Shown one piece after another: positions 49,523-60,265 of a stretch of 64,000 bases of DNA. The stretch covers positions 449,159 through 513,158 of the forward strand of contig NZ_JARXRN010000016.1 in assembly GCF_029888045.1 (NCBI RefSeq), written 5' to 3'. The translations under genes and the position numbers were made by a program. The notes beneath the pieces are model-generated. The model worked only from the letters and a program-made list of their open reading frames with translations, had not been told where the DNA came from and did not search any database. Source of the DNA: Luteimonas rhizosphaericola (lineage in GTDB: Bacteria > Pseudomonadota > Gammaproteobacteria > Xanthomonadales > Xanthomonadaceae). The stretch's first letter is position 1; each line of letters begins with the position of its first letter.

Positions 49523-50932
49523 ATGCATGCCCTGGTCCACCCGGCGCGCGGCTTTCCGATGGTCCGTCTCCCCTCGTCCGACGGCGGTCGGCCCGTCGAA
49601 GTGTGCCTGGTCGCACAGCTGTCTCCGGGCAGCGGCGACCACCTGTTCGCGCGTGCCAGCGGCTGCCAGCAACACCACGAAACGTTCGTCGATGCGCTCG
49701 ACGAGCCATCGGCGAAGCTGTTCGGCGTCGACTTCGATCGTGGCGAGCGGACCGCGGTCTACTCGTTTGCAGTCGACGCCCCCGGACATCCCTTTCATCG
49801 CCACGCAGGGCACCGCGTGTTCACGGCCATCAGCGGGAGCGGCGGCGCGCAATTGCGGTTCTGCACGATCGACGACGACATCCTGGAGCGCGATCCGCAC
49901 GCGTTTCTCGATTCACTGCAAGTGGTCGACGTGCCGCCGGACAGCCTGTTCACCGTGCGCTTCGCAGGCGGTACCTGGCACCAGTTTGCCCCCCGCAGCG
50001 CCGGCAGTCCGCATCCCGTGTTCTTCGCCCTGTCGTGCCACACCGACGAACTCGGCGGGATCCGGGATCCCGCGCTCGCCGGGATCGTGCAACGGGATGG
50101 CGCGGACATCCCCACGCTGACGCAGTTGCTGCCACCTGCGGTGCAGCAGTTGCTGGCCGCGCAGCCGTTCCATCACCTGCGGGTGTCTACCACCACGTTG
50201 TCGATGCACGCAGCTCCGGACACGCTCGCCCTTCGCGCCTGTGCGCACATCCGGGAGCGCATGGGGTTGGCGAGGCGCTGGCTCGCGGGGCCCGCGGCAC
50301 CTGAAGGCTTCATCGGTCGCCGCTACCGGCACGCCGCCCTCGAAAGGGGCATCGTTCCCCCGGGATCGCTGCTGTCCGAGCAGTTCCGCGACGGATTCGA
50401 TCATGAAGACCTCTTCGCGCTGGAGATCCGTGACCACTTGCCTTCGACGCCAGCACGGGCGATGCTCGAGGATGTCCTCGAGGGATTCCTGTCCAACCGG
50501 CCGGTCGGCGTGTCGCTCCTGATGCGGGTACGCAACCTGCTGGTGAAACCATTGCGCCTGCGCACGTCCCCGCTGGGGTGCCCCGTATCGTCGCTGCTGT
50601 CGAGCGATCGCGACCGGCTCTTCGCCGGACGCTATCCGGTGCTGGGCGAGCGGCACTCGACGGACGGTCGCCGGATCGAAGTGCTGCTCGGCGCGGACGA
50701 CCACCACCTCGCGTTCCGGTCGAGCGTCGCTGTCGAGCAGACGGATCGCGGGCTGCTGGTCACCCTGGGCACTCGAGTCCGCTGCCGGAATGGCTTCGGA
50801 CGCGTCTACATGTCGCTCATCGAGCGTGCGCACCGCCGATACATCGCGCCCACGATGCTCGAGATGGCGGTCGCGTTCGCCCTGCGCAGTCGCGAGGCGC
50901 TTTCCCCGCACCGTGCCGTCGCCAACGCGTGA
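49523..50932 (+). CDS. Two-part protein: cupin-like N-terminus and DUF2867-like C-terminus
   Basis: 469 residues. The N-terminal half (about 75-165) has a cupin-style pattern: APGHPFHRHAGHRVFTAISGSGGAQLRFC, then TVRFAGGTWHQFAP, with His residues in positions that could bind a metal. From about residue 270 the sequence fits DUF2867: an ALEIRDHLPSTPARAMLEDVLEGF start, LLVKPLRLRTSPLGC and LLGADDHHLAFRSSVAVEQ ending in RVRCRNGFGRVYMSLIERAHRRYIAPTML. DUF2867 is usually found alone or fused to an SDR. The fusion and its partnership with an ArsR repressor (11-base gap) make it an inducible protein of unknown role. No signal peptide. Confidence 0.75.
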   Translation: MHALVHPARGFPMVRLPSSDGGRPVEVCLVAQLSPGSGDHLFARASGCQQHHETFVDALDEPSAKLFGVDFDRGERTAVYSFAVDAPGHPFHRHAGHRVFTAISGSGGAQLRFCTIDDDILERDPHAFLDSLQVVDVPPDSLFTVRFAGGTWHQFAPRSAGSPHPVFFALSCHTDELGGIRDPALAGIVQRDGADIPTLTQLLPPAVQQLLAAQPFHHLRVSTTTLSMHAAPDTLALRACAHIRERMGLARRWLAGPAAPEGFIGRRYRHAALERGIVPPGSLLSEQFRDGFDHEDLFALEIRDHLPSTPARAMLEDVLEGFLSNRPVGVSLLMRVRNLLVKPLRLRTSPLGCPVSSLLSSDRDRLFAGRYPVLGERHSTDGRRIEVLLGADDHHLAFRSSVAVEQTDRGLLVTLGTRVRCRNGFGRVYMSLIERAHRRYIAPTMLEMAVAFALRSREALSPHRAVANA

Positions 50933-50986
50933 GGCGAACCGGGGGCAGCGCGACGCACGCCGCCGCACGCTCCCTTCCAGAGGTCG

Positions 50987-51841
50987 TCAACCCGTGCGGC
51001 GCCGGCGCCTGCGCCGCAGGACCGCGACCACGATCGCCACCAGCGCCAGCACGGGCAGCAGGAACGCGAGCGCGCGGATGGTCCAGGCCACGCCCTGCGA
51101 CAGGGTTTCGCCCGAGTCGCGCAGGGCGATCAGGATCTCGCTGCGGCTCGCCTGCGCGTCGGTCGGCCGAAACTCCAACGTCAGCAGCTGGGTGTCGATG
51201 CGGCGGCGATGCCCGGCAGCCGCCTGTTCCGCCGCTTCCAGCGCGGCCTCGGTCTCTGCCAGCTGCTTGGACAGCGCGATCATGTCCGCGACGGAGAGGT
51301 CGCGGCGCGACTGGAACTCCAGCAGCCGCTCGCGCTCCTTGCGCAGGCGTTGCTGCGCCAGGGCCGTGTCGCGGACCACCACGGCGAGGTCTTCCGCACG
51401 CGTGCCCCGGCTGCCGAGCTGCGCCGATTCGCTGGCCAGCGCGATCATCGGTTCCACGCCCGCCGGAACGATGCGCACGCCGAGCGTGGCCGATGGCCAA
51501 TCCCCGCCCTGCTGGCGCACGGTCAGCACCACGCACTCGCCGAACGTACCGTGGATGCAGGCCTGCTGCGCCTCGCGCAAACGCGGCTGGATGCGTTCGG
51601 CGGGCAGCGTCACGGTGGCATCGTGCTCGTAGGCGAGGAACGAGGCCTCGCCCTGCGTCGCGACCACGGCGCCCGTATCCGCTGCGGGCGGCGGCGCTGC
51701 TGCGCCGTAGGCGACAGCCTCCTCCGATCCGGGGCGGCTGCAGGCCGCAAGCAGCATCGCAACCGCAAGCGCGGTCCCGATCCGCGTTCCCGCACCCGCA
51801 CGCGGGGAGGCCAGACGCGAACGCTCGTGCAAGCGATCCAT
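50987..51841 (-). CDS. DUF4349 lipoprotein with a coiled coil
   Basis: 284 residues from the ATG at 51841. A lipobox (LLAAC, Cys about 35) follows the hydrophobic leader. A beta-rich region (TVTLPAERIQPRLREAQQAC) is followed by a long coiled coil (about 155-215, AQQRLRKERERLLEFQSRRDLSVADMIALSKQLAETEAALEAAEQAA), then one C-terminal transmembrane helix (FLLPVLALVAIVVAVLRRRRRRR). This is the DUF4349 layout; function unknown. It follows the GFA-family gene by 2 bases. Confidence 0.86.
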   Translation of the reverse strand: MDRLHERSRLASPRAGAGTRIGTALAVAMLLAACSRPGSEEAVAYGAAAPPPAADTGAVVATQGEASFLAYEHDATVTLPAERIQPRLREAQQACIHGTFGECVVLTVRQQGGDWPSATLGVRIVPAGVEPMIALASESAQLGSRGTRAEDLAVVVRDTALAQQRLRKERERLLEFQSRRDLSVADMIALSKQLAETEAALEAAEQAAAGHRRRIDTQLLTLEFRPTDAQASRSEILIALRDSGETLSQGVAWTIRALAFLLPVLALVAIVVAVLRRRRRRRTG

Positions 51842-51843
51842 GC

Positions 51844-52194
51844 TCAATAGCTTGCGCCGTCGACCTGGGTGATCTTGAGCGTGGCCAGGTCGACATCGGG
51901 CAGGCAGCGCACGTTGACCATGGCCATCGCCTCTCCGGTCCCGGCCTTGCCCTCGCTGAAGGGCGCGATGCCGCAGCGGCTGCAGAAGTAGTGGGCGACG
52001 GCCTCGCGGTTGAAGCGGTAGGTGGACAGGTCGGCCTCCGGGGTCGCCAGTCGCAGGGCCGAGCGCGGGAACGCGGCCAGCAATCCGCCGCGACGCCGGC
52101 ACATCGAACAGTTGCAGTCGAAGACCTCGGTGACCTCGCCTTCGACCTCGAACGCGATGCGGCCGCAATGGCAGCTGCCCTGGTGGATCGTCAT
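51844..52194 (-). CDS. GFA family zinc protein (glutathione-dependent formaldehyde-activating-like)
   Basis: 116 residues. The Cys zinc sites are visible: GSCHCGRIAFEVE (first pair), FDCNCSMCRRRG (second cluster) and YFCSRCGIAPF (third). These match the CENP-V/GFA fold. Some members catalyse S-hydroxymethyl-glutathione formation, but most are uncharacterised and often regarded as carbon-sulfur lyases. Two bases separate it from the DUF4349 gene, so they are cotranscribed. Confidence 0.88.
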   Translation of the reverse strand: MTIHQGSCHCGRIAFEVEGEVTEVFDCNCSMCRRRGGLLAAFPRSALRLATPEADLSTYRFNREAVAHYFCSRCGIAPFSEGKAGTGEAMAMVNVRCLPDVDLATLKITQVDGASY

Positions 52195-52228
52195 GCTCCG
52201 GCTCCGCGGATGGAGGATGGGGTCGAGT

Positions 52229-54307
52229 CTAGCCCGCCCGGGCCGACGGATCCCGCTGCGGCACCGCAGCGGCCAGTCCCAGTCGCGAGCGTTCGAACCA
52301 CCAGGCCAGGCCCGCGAACAGCAGCCAGGCGAGGAACCAGGGCCAAGCCGGGCCGGCCACGGTCGTTCCCGCTGCGGCGGGTGGTCGGCTGCCGGGTGCG
52401 GTCGCGTGGGCCGAAGCCAGCTGACCGGTCGCCTCGCGCAGTTCCGCGCGCCGGAGCGCGGGATCGGCGTCGATCGCGGCCACGTGGAAGGCGCGCGTCG
52501 CGTCGCCATGCTGCATGCGGTGCCACCCGGGCACGCGCGGCCAGACCCCGGCGCAGCGCTGCGGCCCGGAGGCCGGATCGACGACCGGCCGGAGGCGCGC
52601 GCCATCCGGCGCCGTGATCTGCGCCCCTTCGGGCCAGCCGCAGACCACCGTGCGCTCGCCGACGCGGGCGCCGGGCGCGATCCGCGGGGCCGCGTCCGCG
52701 CGCGCGCGCGCCAGGGTCGCCACCGCCGGACTCCAGAGATCGGCATAGAGATCGGGACGTCCGTGGAGCGGCAGCAGGTAGCTGTCGGACACCGTCCACA
52801 CGCCGATGCGGCCGCGGCCTTCCGCGCGCCACCAACCCGCGGGCGCGTCCGACGGCTGGCCGGTCTCCGCGTGCAGCGCCGCCGCGTCGGTGCCCGCGAC
52901 CTGCCACGAACGCCGGGACAGCGGCGGCACCGGTCCGGCCGCGAGTTCGAGGTCTGGCGCCGCGTCGCGGCTGCCGCTGCCCAGGCGCGCGCGCAGTGCG
53001 GTCTCGTCGGACAGCCGCGGTACCGCCACCGGCCACGGGCGCGCGGCCGTTCCGCCGGCGAGACGGAAGCCTGGCGTTTGCAGGCCGCGCAGCGCGGCCG
53101 CCGGCAGCGAGTCGTCGGCGCGCAGCAGCAGGCCGAGGCCGCGCCGCGTCGCCGCCAGCACGCGCGTGCGCCCGGCCTCGCCCAGGCCCGACCACGTCCG
53201 GGCATCGACCACCATCAGGTCCTGCCCGTCCAGCGCGGCATCCGTCAGGGACGCGCTGCCCAGCTGCACGCCGCCGCCCAGCGCGATGCGCGCCTGCACC
53301 TGCGCGCCGGCATCGGTCAGCCAGCGGCGCAGCGCACGCGTGTCGGGATTGGGCGCGCCGGCGAGCAGCAGGACGCGCGGAGGCGCGGGGGCGTCGATCC
53401 AGAGATGGACGGCGGCCTCCGGCACATCCCCGCCATCGGTGGAGCGCCCGGGCGGCATCGCTGTGGCGGATTGCGTGGCGCCGGTCGTGCCCTCGCCGTC
53501 CGCCGGGACAAGGCCGCCAGTGGGGGCCGGCACGCCAGCGCGCCCGAGGCCGCGCGTATCGGCAACGGCGGCGTCCGCGTCGTCGATGTCGGCGCCGGTG
53601 CGATCGGCATCGGCATCGGCAGCGGACCCGCCATCCGCGCCCGGACCGCGCACGCGCACCACGAATCGCGCCGCGCCCGCCTCCAGCGCCACCGCGTGCA
53701 GCGCGAAGGCGCCGTCCGCGTCGGGCGACACCGCGTCGACGCGGCGCCCGGACGGATCGATCAGTTCGACGCGCCCGTCGTCCATGCCTTCGACGCGTCC
53801 GCTCACCGTGAATCCCGCGCCCCGCTGCACGACCGCGGGCGCGTCGAGCCGCACCACGCCGCGCGGCAGCGGCGGCGGCTCGAAGGCGATCCGCAGGCCG
53901 CGCGCGGCGTCGCGGTCGCGGGGCACCAGCCCCGCCCCGACCACGCGCAGCCGGGTGGTGCCCGGATGCCTGCGCAGCGCGGTGGCGAGGTCGGGCACGC
54001 GCGCGATGGTGCCGGAGACATGCGCTTCCGGCAGCGCCAGCACGGTGCCTCTGGCAGCGGGCGGCGGCGTCTGCGTCGCGGACGCGCCTTCGGTCAGGAT
54101 GGTCAACACCGTCGGCGCGACCGCCTCGCGCGGCGGGAGCAGCACCAGGTACAGGGCCCCCGCAAGCAACGGTTGCAACGCGAGCAACACGGCCAGGCGC
54201 CACGCACGCGGCGTACCTGGGTCGCGCCGGTGCGCGCGCACCAGCCGCGCCCATGCCAGCACGACGGCGAGCGCGAGCGTGGCGGCGACGATCATGGGCA
54301 GGGTCAC
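52229..54307 (-). CDS. Large membrane protein, last gene of the MoxR-DUF58 cluster
   Basis: 692 residues starting at a GTG that overlaps the upstream stop (GTGA, 54304-54307). Two N-terminal helices (about 1-55) and one C-terminal helix (about 660-680) bracket a large extracytoplasmic part. A beta-sandwich-like segment (about 140-220, VVQRGAGFTVSGRVEGMDDGRVELIDPSGRRV) is followed by an acidic linker, then a Rossmann-like segment (PPRVLLLAGAPNPDTRALRRWLTDAG; LMVVDARTWSGLGEAGRTRVLAATRRGLGLLLRADD) resembling a glutamine-amidotransferase-like fold without an obvious catalytic triad. I cannot name a function. The layout is like the membrane protein that ends comparable MoxR/DUF58/BatA operons. Confidence 0.75.
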   Translation of the reverse strand: MTLPMIVAATLALAVVLAWARLVRAHRRDPGTPRAWRLAVLLALQPLLAGALYLVLLPPREAVAPTVLTILTEGASATQTPPPAARGTVLALPEAHVSGTIARVPDLATALRRHPGTTRLRVVGAGLVPRDRDAARGLRIAFEPPPLPRGVVRLDAPAVVQRGAGFTVSGRVEGMDDGRVELIDPSGRRVDAVSPDADGAFALHAVALEAGAARFVVRVRGPGADGGSAADADADRTGADIDDADAAVADTRGLGRAGVPAPTGGLVPADGEGTTGATQSATAMPPGRSTDGGDVPEAAVHLWIDAPAPPRVLLLAGAPNPDTRALRRWLTDAGAQVQARIALGGGVQLGSASLTDAALDGQDLMVVDARTWSGLGEAGRTRVLAATRRGLGLLLRADDSLPAAALRGLQTPGFRLAGGTAARPWPVAVPRLSDETALRARLGSGSRDAAPDLELAAGPVPPLSRRSWQVAGTDAAALHAETGQPSDAPAGWWRAEGRGRIGVWTVSDSYLLPLHGRPDLYADLWSPAVATLARARADAAPRIAPGARVGERTVVCGWPEGAQITAPDGARLRPVVDPASGPQRCAGVWPRVPGWHRMQHGDATRAFHVAAIDADPALRRAELREATGQLASAHATAPGSRPPAAAGTTVAGPAWPWFLAWLLFAGLAWWFERSRLGLAAAVPQRDPSARAG

Positions 54308-56589
54308 GGCGCGCCCTCCCCGCGCCCGAGGGCGTCGAGATAGCGGCGTTCGACCGCGCCGTCTCCGGCGCGGCGGCCGATGCCGCCCGCCGGGCGCGGC
54401 ATGCCGCTCCACAGCAGCGCGCGCAGCCGCGCGCGGCACGACTCGCAGCCCGGATCCTGGCGCGTTTCCTCGATCCGCGCCAGCCACGCCAGCGGGTCGT
54501 CGAGGCGGTCGCGGTGCTCGTCCACCCAGGCCTGCAGGGCGTCGAGTGCCGTGGTCGTGGCGTCGGCATCGGCGTGGTCCAGCGCCTGCCACGCGGCCGC
54601 GAGCGGCGCGTCGCCTGCGGTGGCCTGCAGTGGCGGCAGCGCGCCGCTGGCGATGCCCTCGCGCTTGCCGCTCATCCGGCGCGACGGGTCGATCGGCGGC
54701 AATTGCGAGCCCACGCGCTGCAGGTAGATGCGGTCGGCCTGCTGCACCTGCTTGATCAGGTCCAGGGCGCGGTAGGCATAGGGCAGGGCCTCGGCCGGCA
54801 CCGCCTGGCGCAGGTGCAGTTCGGACTGCCACATCTCGCGCAGCGCGGCGCGGAGCGTCTCGCGCGTCTGCGGATCGAGCAGGGTCGCGGCCTCGGGAAT
54901 GTCATGGGTATGGCCGAAGGTTTCGAGCACGTCGCCGGCATCGCCGAAACCGTCGGACGGCGGCGCGCCGGGACCGGCCGCGTGGTCGTGGTCGTGGTCC
55001 TGCGCCGGCGCGGAGGGGGTCCCGCCGGCGCCGGCGCGATCGTCCGCACTGCCGTGATCGTGCCCGTCGGCATGCGCCTCGTCGTGGAGATGATCGTCCG
55101 CGCCGCCCGCCGCTTCGGCGTCGGCCTGGTCGCTGGTCGGCAGATCGCTGGTGGGGAGGTCGCTGGTGGGGAGGTCGCTGGTGGGAAGCGTGCGCCCGCC
55201 TTCGCTCTCCTCGCCCAGGAACTGGCCGTAGCGCAGGCGCAGCAGGCGCTGGTCGACGCCGATCGCATCCGAGCGGCGCTCGAACTCGTCCGCCGCCAGC
55301 CGCGGCCGCTCCTGCAGCAGCGCCTCGGCGTCGATGATGATCTGGCGCTGGCTGCGGAAGTACGCCGGCAGCACCTGGCGCGCGAGGCCGTCCAGCCCGT
55401 CCGCGCCCAGCACCGGTTCGGGCGGCCAGCGCAGGATCACGCTGGCGCTGCGGGCCAGCTGCGGCTGCGGCGCACGGTTGTCGAACACTTCCAGCCGCGC
55501 GACCAGGTCCTCGCCGCGCTGCAGGCCGAAGTCCGTCGGGCGCAGCCGGGCCTCGAACACGCGCATGCGCCGCTCGCCGCGGCCGGCGAGCACGCGCTCG
55601 TGGTCGTGGAAGCGGATGTTCTCGCCTGTGCCTTCGGTGCGCGTGATCCGCAACCGCGCCTGCGCGGCGACGCCGTGGTCGTCGCGCACCTCGAAGCGCA
55701 GCGTCGCGGGGGCTGCCGCATCATCGATGAGCGTCAGGCTGCGCCCGGGCGCCAGCACGCGCACGCGCGGCGGCTGGTCGGGGATCGCATCGAGGCGATG
55801 CAGCGGCGAGCGGTCCGCGCCGGTCACGCCGTGCGGCACCACGCGGTAGAGCATGGGTCCCTGCAGCCGCTCGCTCGCGCGCCACGACTCCCCGTCGCGC
55901 TCCAGCGCGAGGCGACGGCCGTCGTGGAACACGAGTTCGACCGCGTCTGGCTGCGGCGCGTAGCGCAGCATCCAGCGCAACGTGCTGCCGACAGGCGCCC
56001 GGGCATCGAGCGAAGGCGCGCGCGTGGCCTCCAGCCCGGTGTAGGCCGGCGGCGTCACCTCGAGCATGGCCTCGATGCGCCGCGGTTCGCCGGGAATCGC
56101 CGGCACCGCACCTGGTGCGGACCCGGGCGCCTGCGGACGCGCGGTCGGCCACAGCAGCGCGGCGGCCGCGACCGCGCCGCCGAGCAGCCAGCACGCACCG
56201 ATCGCGCGCGACGACCACGGCGGACGCAGGTCCGGCATCGCCCGCGCGCCAAGCCGTTCGACCACGCGCGCCCGCTGCAGCCGCTGCAGCGGGCGCAGGC
56301 GCGCGGCTTCGGCGAACAGCAGGCCGGCGCTGTCGTCGAGGTCGCGGCGCGTGGCGTCCAGCCGCGATACCAGCCAGGCGCGATCGAAGCGGCGTCCGCG
56401 CCAGGCGATGGCTGCCGCGGCGGCCAGCACGGCGATCGCCGCGACCACGGCGGCGTCGGCGAGCCCGCGCACGCGCCAGGCCAGCGCACAGGCCGCGAGG
56501 CCGAGGGGCAGTGCGAGCGCGAGCGTGTCGAGGGCGACGCGCACGCGCGCGCGCAGCACCGTCCTCCGCAGCGCCGCGACCGTACTCAT
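54304..56589 (-). CDS. DUF4175-like membrane protein with tandem repeats and a His-rich tract
   Basis: 761 residues from the ATG at 56589, overlapping the BatA-like stop (ATGA). Two N-terminal helices (about 20-65) and another near 150 are followed by a soluble part with beta-rich segments (EVTPPAYTGLEATRAP; LRFEVRDDHGVAAQARLRITRTEG), a DUF4175-type pattern. At about residues 468-487 is a four-fold PTSD(L/Q) repeat, directly followed by a His/Asp-rich stretch (DDHLHDEAHADGHDHG, then QDHDHDH). The C-terminal third is helical (EMWQSELHLRQAVPAEALPYAYRALDLIKQVQQADRIYLQRVG). It probably lies in the periplasm, anchored at the inner membrane. Confidence 0.78.
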   Translation of the reverse strand: MSTVAALRRTVLRARVRVALDTLALALPLGLAACALAWRVRGLADAAVVAAIAVLAAAAAIAWRGRRFDRAWLVSRLDATRRDLDDSAGLLFAEAARLRPLQRLQRARVVERLGARAMPDLRPPWSSRAIGACWLLGGAVAAAALLWPTARPQAPGSAPGAVPAIPGEPRRIEAMLEVTPPAYTGLEATRAPSLDARAPVGSTLRWMLRYAPQPDAVELVFHDGRRLALERDGESWRASERLQGPMLYRVVPHGVTGADRSPLHRLDAIPDQPPRVRVLAPGRSLTLIDDAAAPATLRFEVRDDHGVAAQARLRITRTEGTGENIRFHDHERVLAGRGERRMRVFEARLRPTDFGLQRGEDLVARLEVFDNRAPQPQLARSASVILRWPPEPVLGADGLDGLARQVLPAYFRSQRQIIIDAEALLQERPRLAADEFERRSDAIGVDQRLLRLRYGQFLGEESEGGRTLPTSDLPTSDLPTSDLPTSDQADAEAAGGADDHLHDEAHADGHDHGSADDRAGAGGTPSAPAQDHDHDHAAGPGAPPSDGFGDAGDVLETFGHTHDIPEAATLLDPQTRETLRAALREMWQSELHLRQAVPAEALPYAYRALDLIKQVQQADRIYLQRVGSQLPPIDPSRRMSGKREGIASGALPPLQATAGDAPLAAAWQALDHADADATTTALDALQAWVDEHRDRLDDPLAWLARIEETRQDPGCESCRARLRALLWSGMPRPAGGIGRRAGDGAVERRYLDALGRGEGAP
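55131..55190 (-). repeat. 15-bp tandem repeat, four units
   Basis: Four 15-base units (55131-55145, 55146-55160, 55161-55175, 55176-55190); the second and third are identical and the outer two slightly diverged. They encode PTSDL/PTSDQ repeats in the DUF4175-like gene. As whole codons are repeated, slippage would change copy number without shifting the frame. Confidence 0.85.
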
Positions 56590-57833
56590 GCCACCGCCCG
56601 CCTGCGGCGCGACGTCGCCAGCCAGCGCTCGACCAGCGCCAGCAGCGCAATGGCGAGGGCCAGCCAGACGTGCAGTTCGCGCGCCGGAGCGGGCGCCGCC
56701 ACCGCGCCGGTGTCCGGCGCATAGTCCGGCGCCGCCACGCGCGTCGGCGCGGGCGGCGGCTGCAGCAGGTCGCGCAGTTCCGCGGCGAAGTTGGGCTCGA
56801 CCAGCGCGGGCATCGCCGCCGGCCGCAGCGGACGCACGAACTGCAGCACGCGACCGTTCCCGAGTGCGGAGGCATTCACCAGTGGCCTGCTTTCGGCATC
56901 CCGCCAGACCGCGGCCGCCGCGGACGATGCCGGTGCCGTCGCATCTTGCGGAAGCAGCAGCTGGCCGCCCCGCTCCACCCAGCCGAGCACGTCGGCGGGC
57001 ACCTCCCCCGCGTGCAGCCAGGCGAGCACCTGCGCGTCCGCAGGCACATCGGTATCCGCCTCGACGGAGACGTCCACCGTGCGGCGCCCGCGCGGCGCTC
57101 CGTCCGCACCGGCTTGCGCGGTCGGCGGCTCCTGTCCGGCCGCTTCGTCCGCGTCGGCCGTGACGCCCGCCTCGTCCACCTGCCAGGCCAGCGCGGCGGC
57201 CCGCAGGAAGCGCACGTCCCCGCGATGCGCCGCATCGTGCCGGATCGCGAGCACAGGTGGCGCGAGCCGTGCCGTCTCGCGGCGGGGCGAGGGAGCCGCC
57301 ACGATGCGCCAGTCCACCTCGCGCGCAAGGCGCAGCCGCGCCGCGTCGGCACCGTCCAGCGTGTCGGGCACCACGACCGCCAGCGGCGCGGCAGCCGGCA
57401 GCGAGGCATCGAACTCGCGCAGCAGGCTGGCGGTGGCGGACGTGTCCACCGGCGCAGGCAGATCCAGGTCCGGGAAGCCGGTCGCCAGCCAGCGCGCGTC
57501 CACGTCGTCGCCCGAACGCTCGCGCGCCTCGCGGATCGCCGCCTCGTCCACGCCGGGCACCACGAGCAGGCGTGGACGCGCATCCTCCACCCCCAGCAGC
57601 GCCGGCTGCGCCAGCAGCAGCGCGACCAGCGCGACCAGCAGCAGCCGCACCAGCAGCAGCGGCCATTCGTCGAAGCGCACCCGGCGCCGCGGCCGCGGCT
57701 GCGCGCGCAGCCAGCGCAGCGCCGCGAACACGGTCGGCCGCTCCTGCTGGCGGCGCGCCAGGTGCACCAGCAGCGGCAGCGCCAGCGCGGCGAGCGCGGC
57801 CAGTGCCGCGGGCAACAGCAGGACCAGGTTCAT
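56586..57833 (-). CDS. BatA-like aerotolerance N-terminal domain membrane protein
   Basis: 415 residues from the ATG at 57833, overlapping the DUF58 stop. The BatA N-terminus is typical: [40 protein letters not shown], then [35 protein letters not shown]-terminal helix (about 385-405) follows a large soluble region. Unlike BatA/BatB it shows no DxSxS metal site, so the VWA function rests on the DUF58 protein. It is probably a membrane anchor for the complex. Confidence 0.85.
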   Translation of the reverse strand: MNLVLLLPAALAALAALALPLLVHLARRQQERPTVFAALRWLRAQPRPRRRVRFDEWPLLLVRLLLVALVALLLAQPALLGVEDARPRLLVVPGVDEAAIREARERSGDDVDARWLATGFPDLDLPAPVDTSATASLLREFDASLPAAAPLAVVVPDTLDGADAARLRLAREVDWRIVAAPSPRRETARLAPPVLAIRHDAAHRGDVRFLRAAALAWQVDEAGVTADADEAAGQEPPTAQAGADGAPRGRRTVDVSVEADTDVPADAQVLAWLHAGEVPADVLGWVERGGQLLLPQDATAPASSAAAAVWRDAESRPLVNASALGNGRVLQFVRPLRPAAMPALVEPNFAAELRDLLQPPPAPTRVAAPDYAPDTGAVAAPAPARELHVWLALAIALLALVERWLATSRRRRAVA

Positions 57834-58726
57834 GCGCCTGGCGCCCCCGGCGCATCGGCGAACAGCGCGCGCAGCGGCTGCAGCGGATCTTCGTCGAGCA
57901 CGTAGCGCGCGTGGCGGATGCCGGCCTCGTCCAGCCGCGCCGCCAGCGCGCGCTGCGCCTGGCCGAAGCGCGCGAGGAATTCGCTGCGCAGCGCACGCGG
58001 ATCGGCCGGCAGTTCCTCGCCGGTCTCGGGATCGCGGAAGCGGCGGCCGCCCTCGAAATCGAAGTCGCGCTCGCCCACGGTCAGCAGCTGGATCGCGAGC
58101 ACCTCGCGTCGCGCACCCGCCAGCCGCGTGGCCAGCGATACGCTGGCGGGGTCCAGGAAATCGCCCAGCATCACCACCAGGTCGTCGGCGGCGATGCGTT
58201 CCCACACCGGGCGCAGGCGTGGTTCGCCGGGCACGCCGCCCCGCGCCTCAAGCTGCTGCAGGCCGAGCAGCAGGCGCTCGCGCTGGCGCGAGCCGCCTGC
58301 CGCGGGCACCAGCGCGAGCGCGTCATCGCGCAGTCCCAGCAGGCCGACGCGGTCGCCCTGGCGCAGCGCGACCTCGGCGATGCACGCGGCCAGCGTGCGC
58401 GCCGCGTCCAGCCGCGACCGGTCCGGCCGCGCCTCGTCTGCCTGCGCCATCGAGGCGCTGGCATCGACCAACAGCCACACCGCGAGCGGGCTGTCGCGCT
58501 CGGCTTCGCGCACGAAGAAGCGGTCGCTGCGCGCGTACAGTTTCCAGTCGATGCGCCGCGGCTCGTCGCCGGGCTCGTAGCTGCGGTACTGCGCGAACTC
58601 CAGCCCGGCGCCACGGTCGCGGCTGCGGTGCTGGCCGCCGCCACGCAGCGGGCTGGTCCGGCGCGAAGCCACGCGCAGCCCGCGCAACTGCGCGCGCAAT
58701 GCCGGCGTGACCGGATCCGAGGCCAT
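57830..58726 (-). CDS. DUF58 protein with VWA-like fold
   Basis: 298 residues from the ATG at 58726. The DUF58 core is [59 protein letters not shown]; the DASAS stretch is a full DxSxS metal-ion adhesion site. A later VWA segment ([34 protein letters not shown]) supports the fold. DUF58 proteins act with MoxR ATPases as client-binding adaptors. No signal or membrane helix, so it should face the cytoplasm. It overlaps the BatA-like gene (ATGA) and follows moxR by 14 bases. Confidence 0.9.
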   Translation of the reverse strand: MASDPVTPALRAQLRGLRVASRRTSPLRGGGQHRSRDRGAGLEFAQYRSYEPGDEPRRIDWKLYARSDRFFVREAERDSPLAVWLLVDASASMAQADEARPDRSRLDAARTLAACIAEVALRQGDRVGLLGLRDDALALVPAAGGSRQRERLLLGLQQLEARGGVPGEPRLRPVWERIAADDLVVMLGDFLDPASVSLATRLAGARREVLAIQLLTVGERDFDFEGGRRFRDPETGEELPADPRALRSEFLARFGQAQRALAARLDEAGIRHARYVLDEDPLQPLRALFADAPGAPGA

Positions 58727-58740
58727 GGTCGCGGCGCCGG

Positions 58741-59736
<996 letters not shown>

Positions 59737-59836
59737 GGACAGTGGTGGTTGTGCAGATGGAAGAAGCCGCAAGTAGCTCGCTTCATGGCTTCGGACGGAC
59801 GCCGCGCGCTGCCGGCCGGGAATCGCTCTTCACTCG

Positions 59837-59857
59837 GTCAGGGCATCCTGCCCTGAC
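59837..59857. repeat. 9-bp-stem hairpin in the moxR spacer
   Basis: GTCAGGGCA-TCC-TGCCCTGAC is a perfect hairpin with a 3-base loop; it overlaps the start of the 54-base inverted repeat copy. The other repeat copy keeps only its inner half. Confidence 0.7.
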
Positions 59858-59900
59858 TCGCGCGCAAGACATCCATGTCTTGCTTGACGCGACCCCCGGC
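59847..59900 (+). repeat. 54-base inverted repeat, copy 1
   Basis: Matches the reverse complement of 60196-60249 at 48 of 54 positions by eye. Its core is a 9-bp stem (GCAAGACAT / ATGTCTTGC, 59864-59883) with a CC loop. One of the differences in the stem is compensated on the other arm in copy 2 (GCAGGACAT / ATGTCCTGC), showing the fold is preserved. Confidence 0.8.
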
Positions 59901-60195
59901 CGGCAGCGCGCGGCTCACCGGGTCTGTTGGCACGACGCTTCGGCTCGCAAGCCTCCCGGCTTCACGATCGATGCCGCAAGAGCGGAATGCACATGGGCAT
60001 TGCAGTGTAGGTTGCTCCCAGGCTCGGCCAGCCACCGATGCTTGACTTGGCGCCGCAGCGTTTCCGTGCGTGAGCAATCCTCGACCCGGAACTGCTGCGG
60101 TCCCACGAGGCCGTGGCGTCGGTGGGAAGCAAGCCAAAAAAAACAAGCGTGAACGAAGCATCGAGGCGGCCGCATCATGGAGCCGCGTCCTGGTG

Positions 60196-60249
60196 GCCGG
60201 GGATCGCGGCAAGCAGGACATGGATGTCCTGCGCGGGCGTCAGGGCAGG
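60196..60249 (-). repeat. 54-base inverted repeat, copy 2
   Basis: Inverted copy of 59847-59900, about 300 bases away. The stem core GCAGGACAT-GG-ATGTCCTGC lies at 60213-60232. Paired base changes relative to copy 1 keep the hairpin intact. Confidence 0.8.
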
Positions 60250-60265
60250 GTGAGCACGGAAGCTT

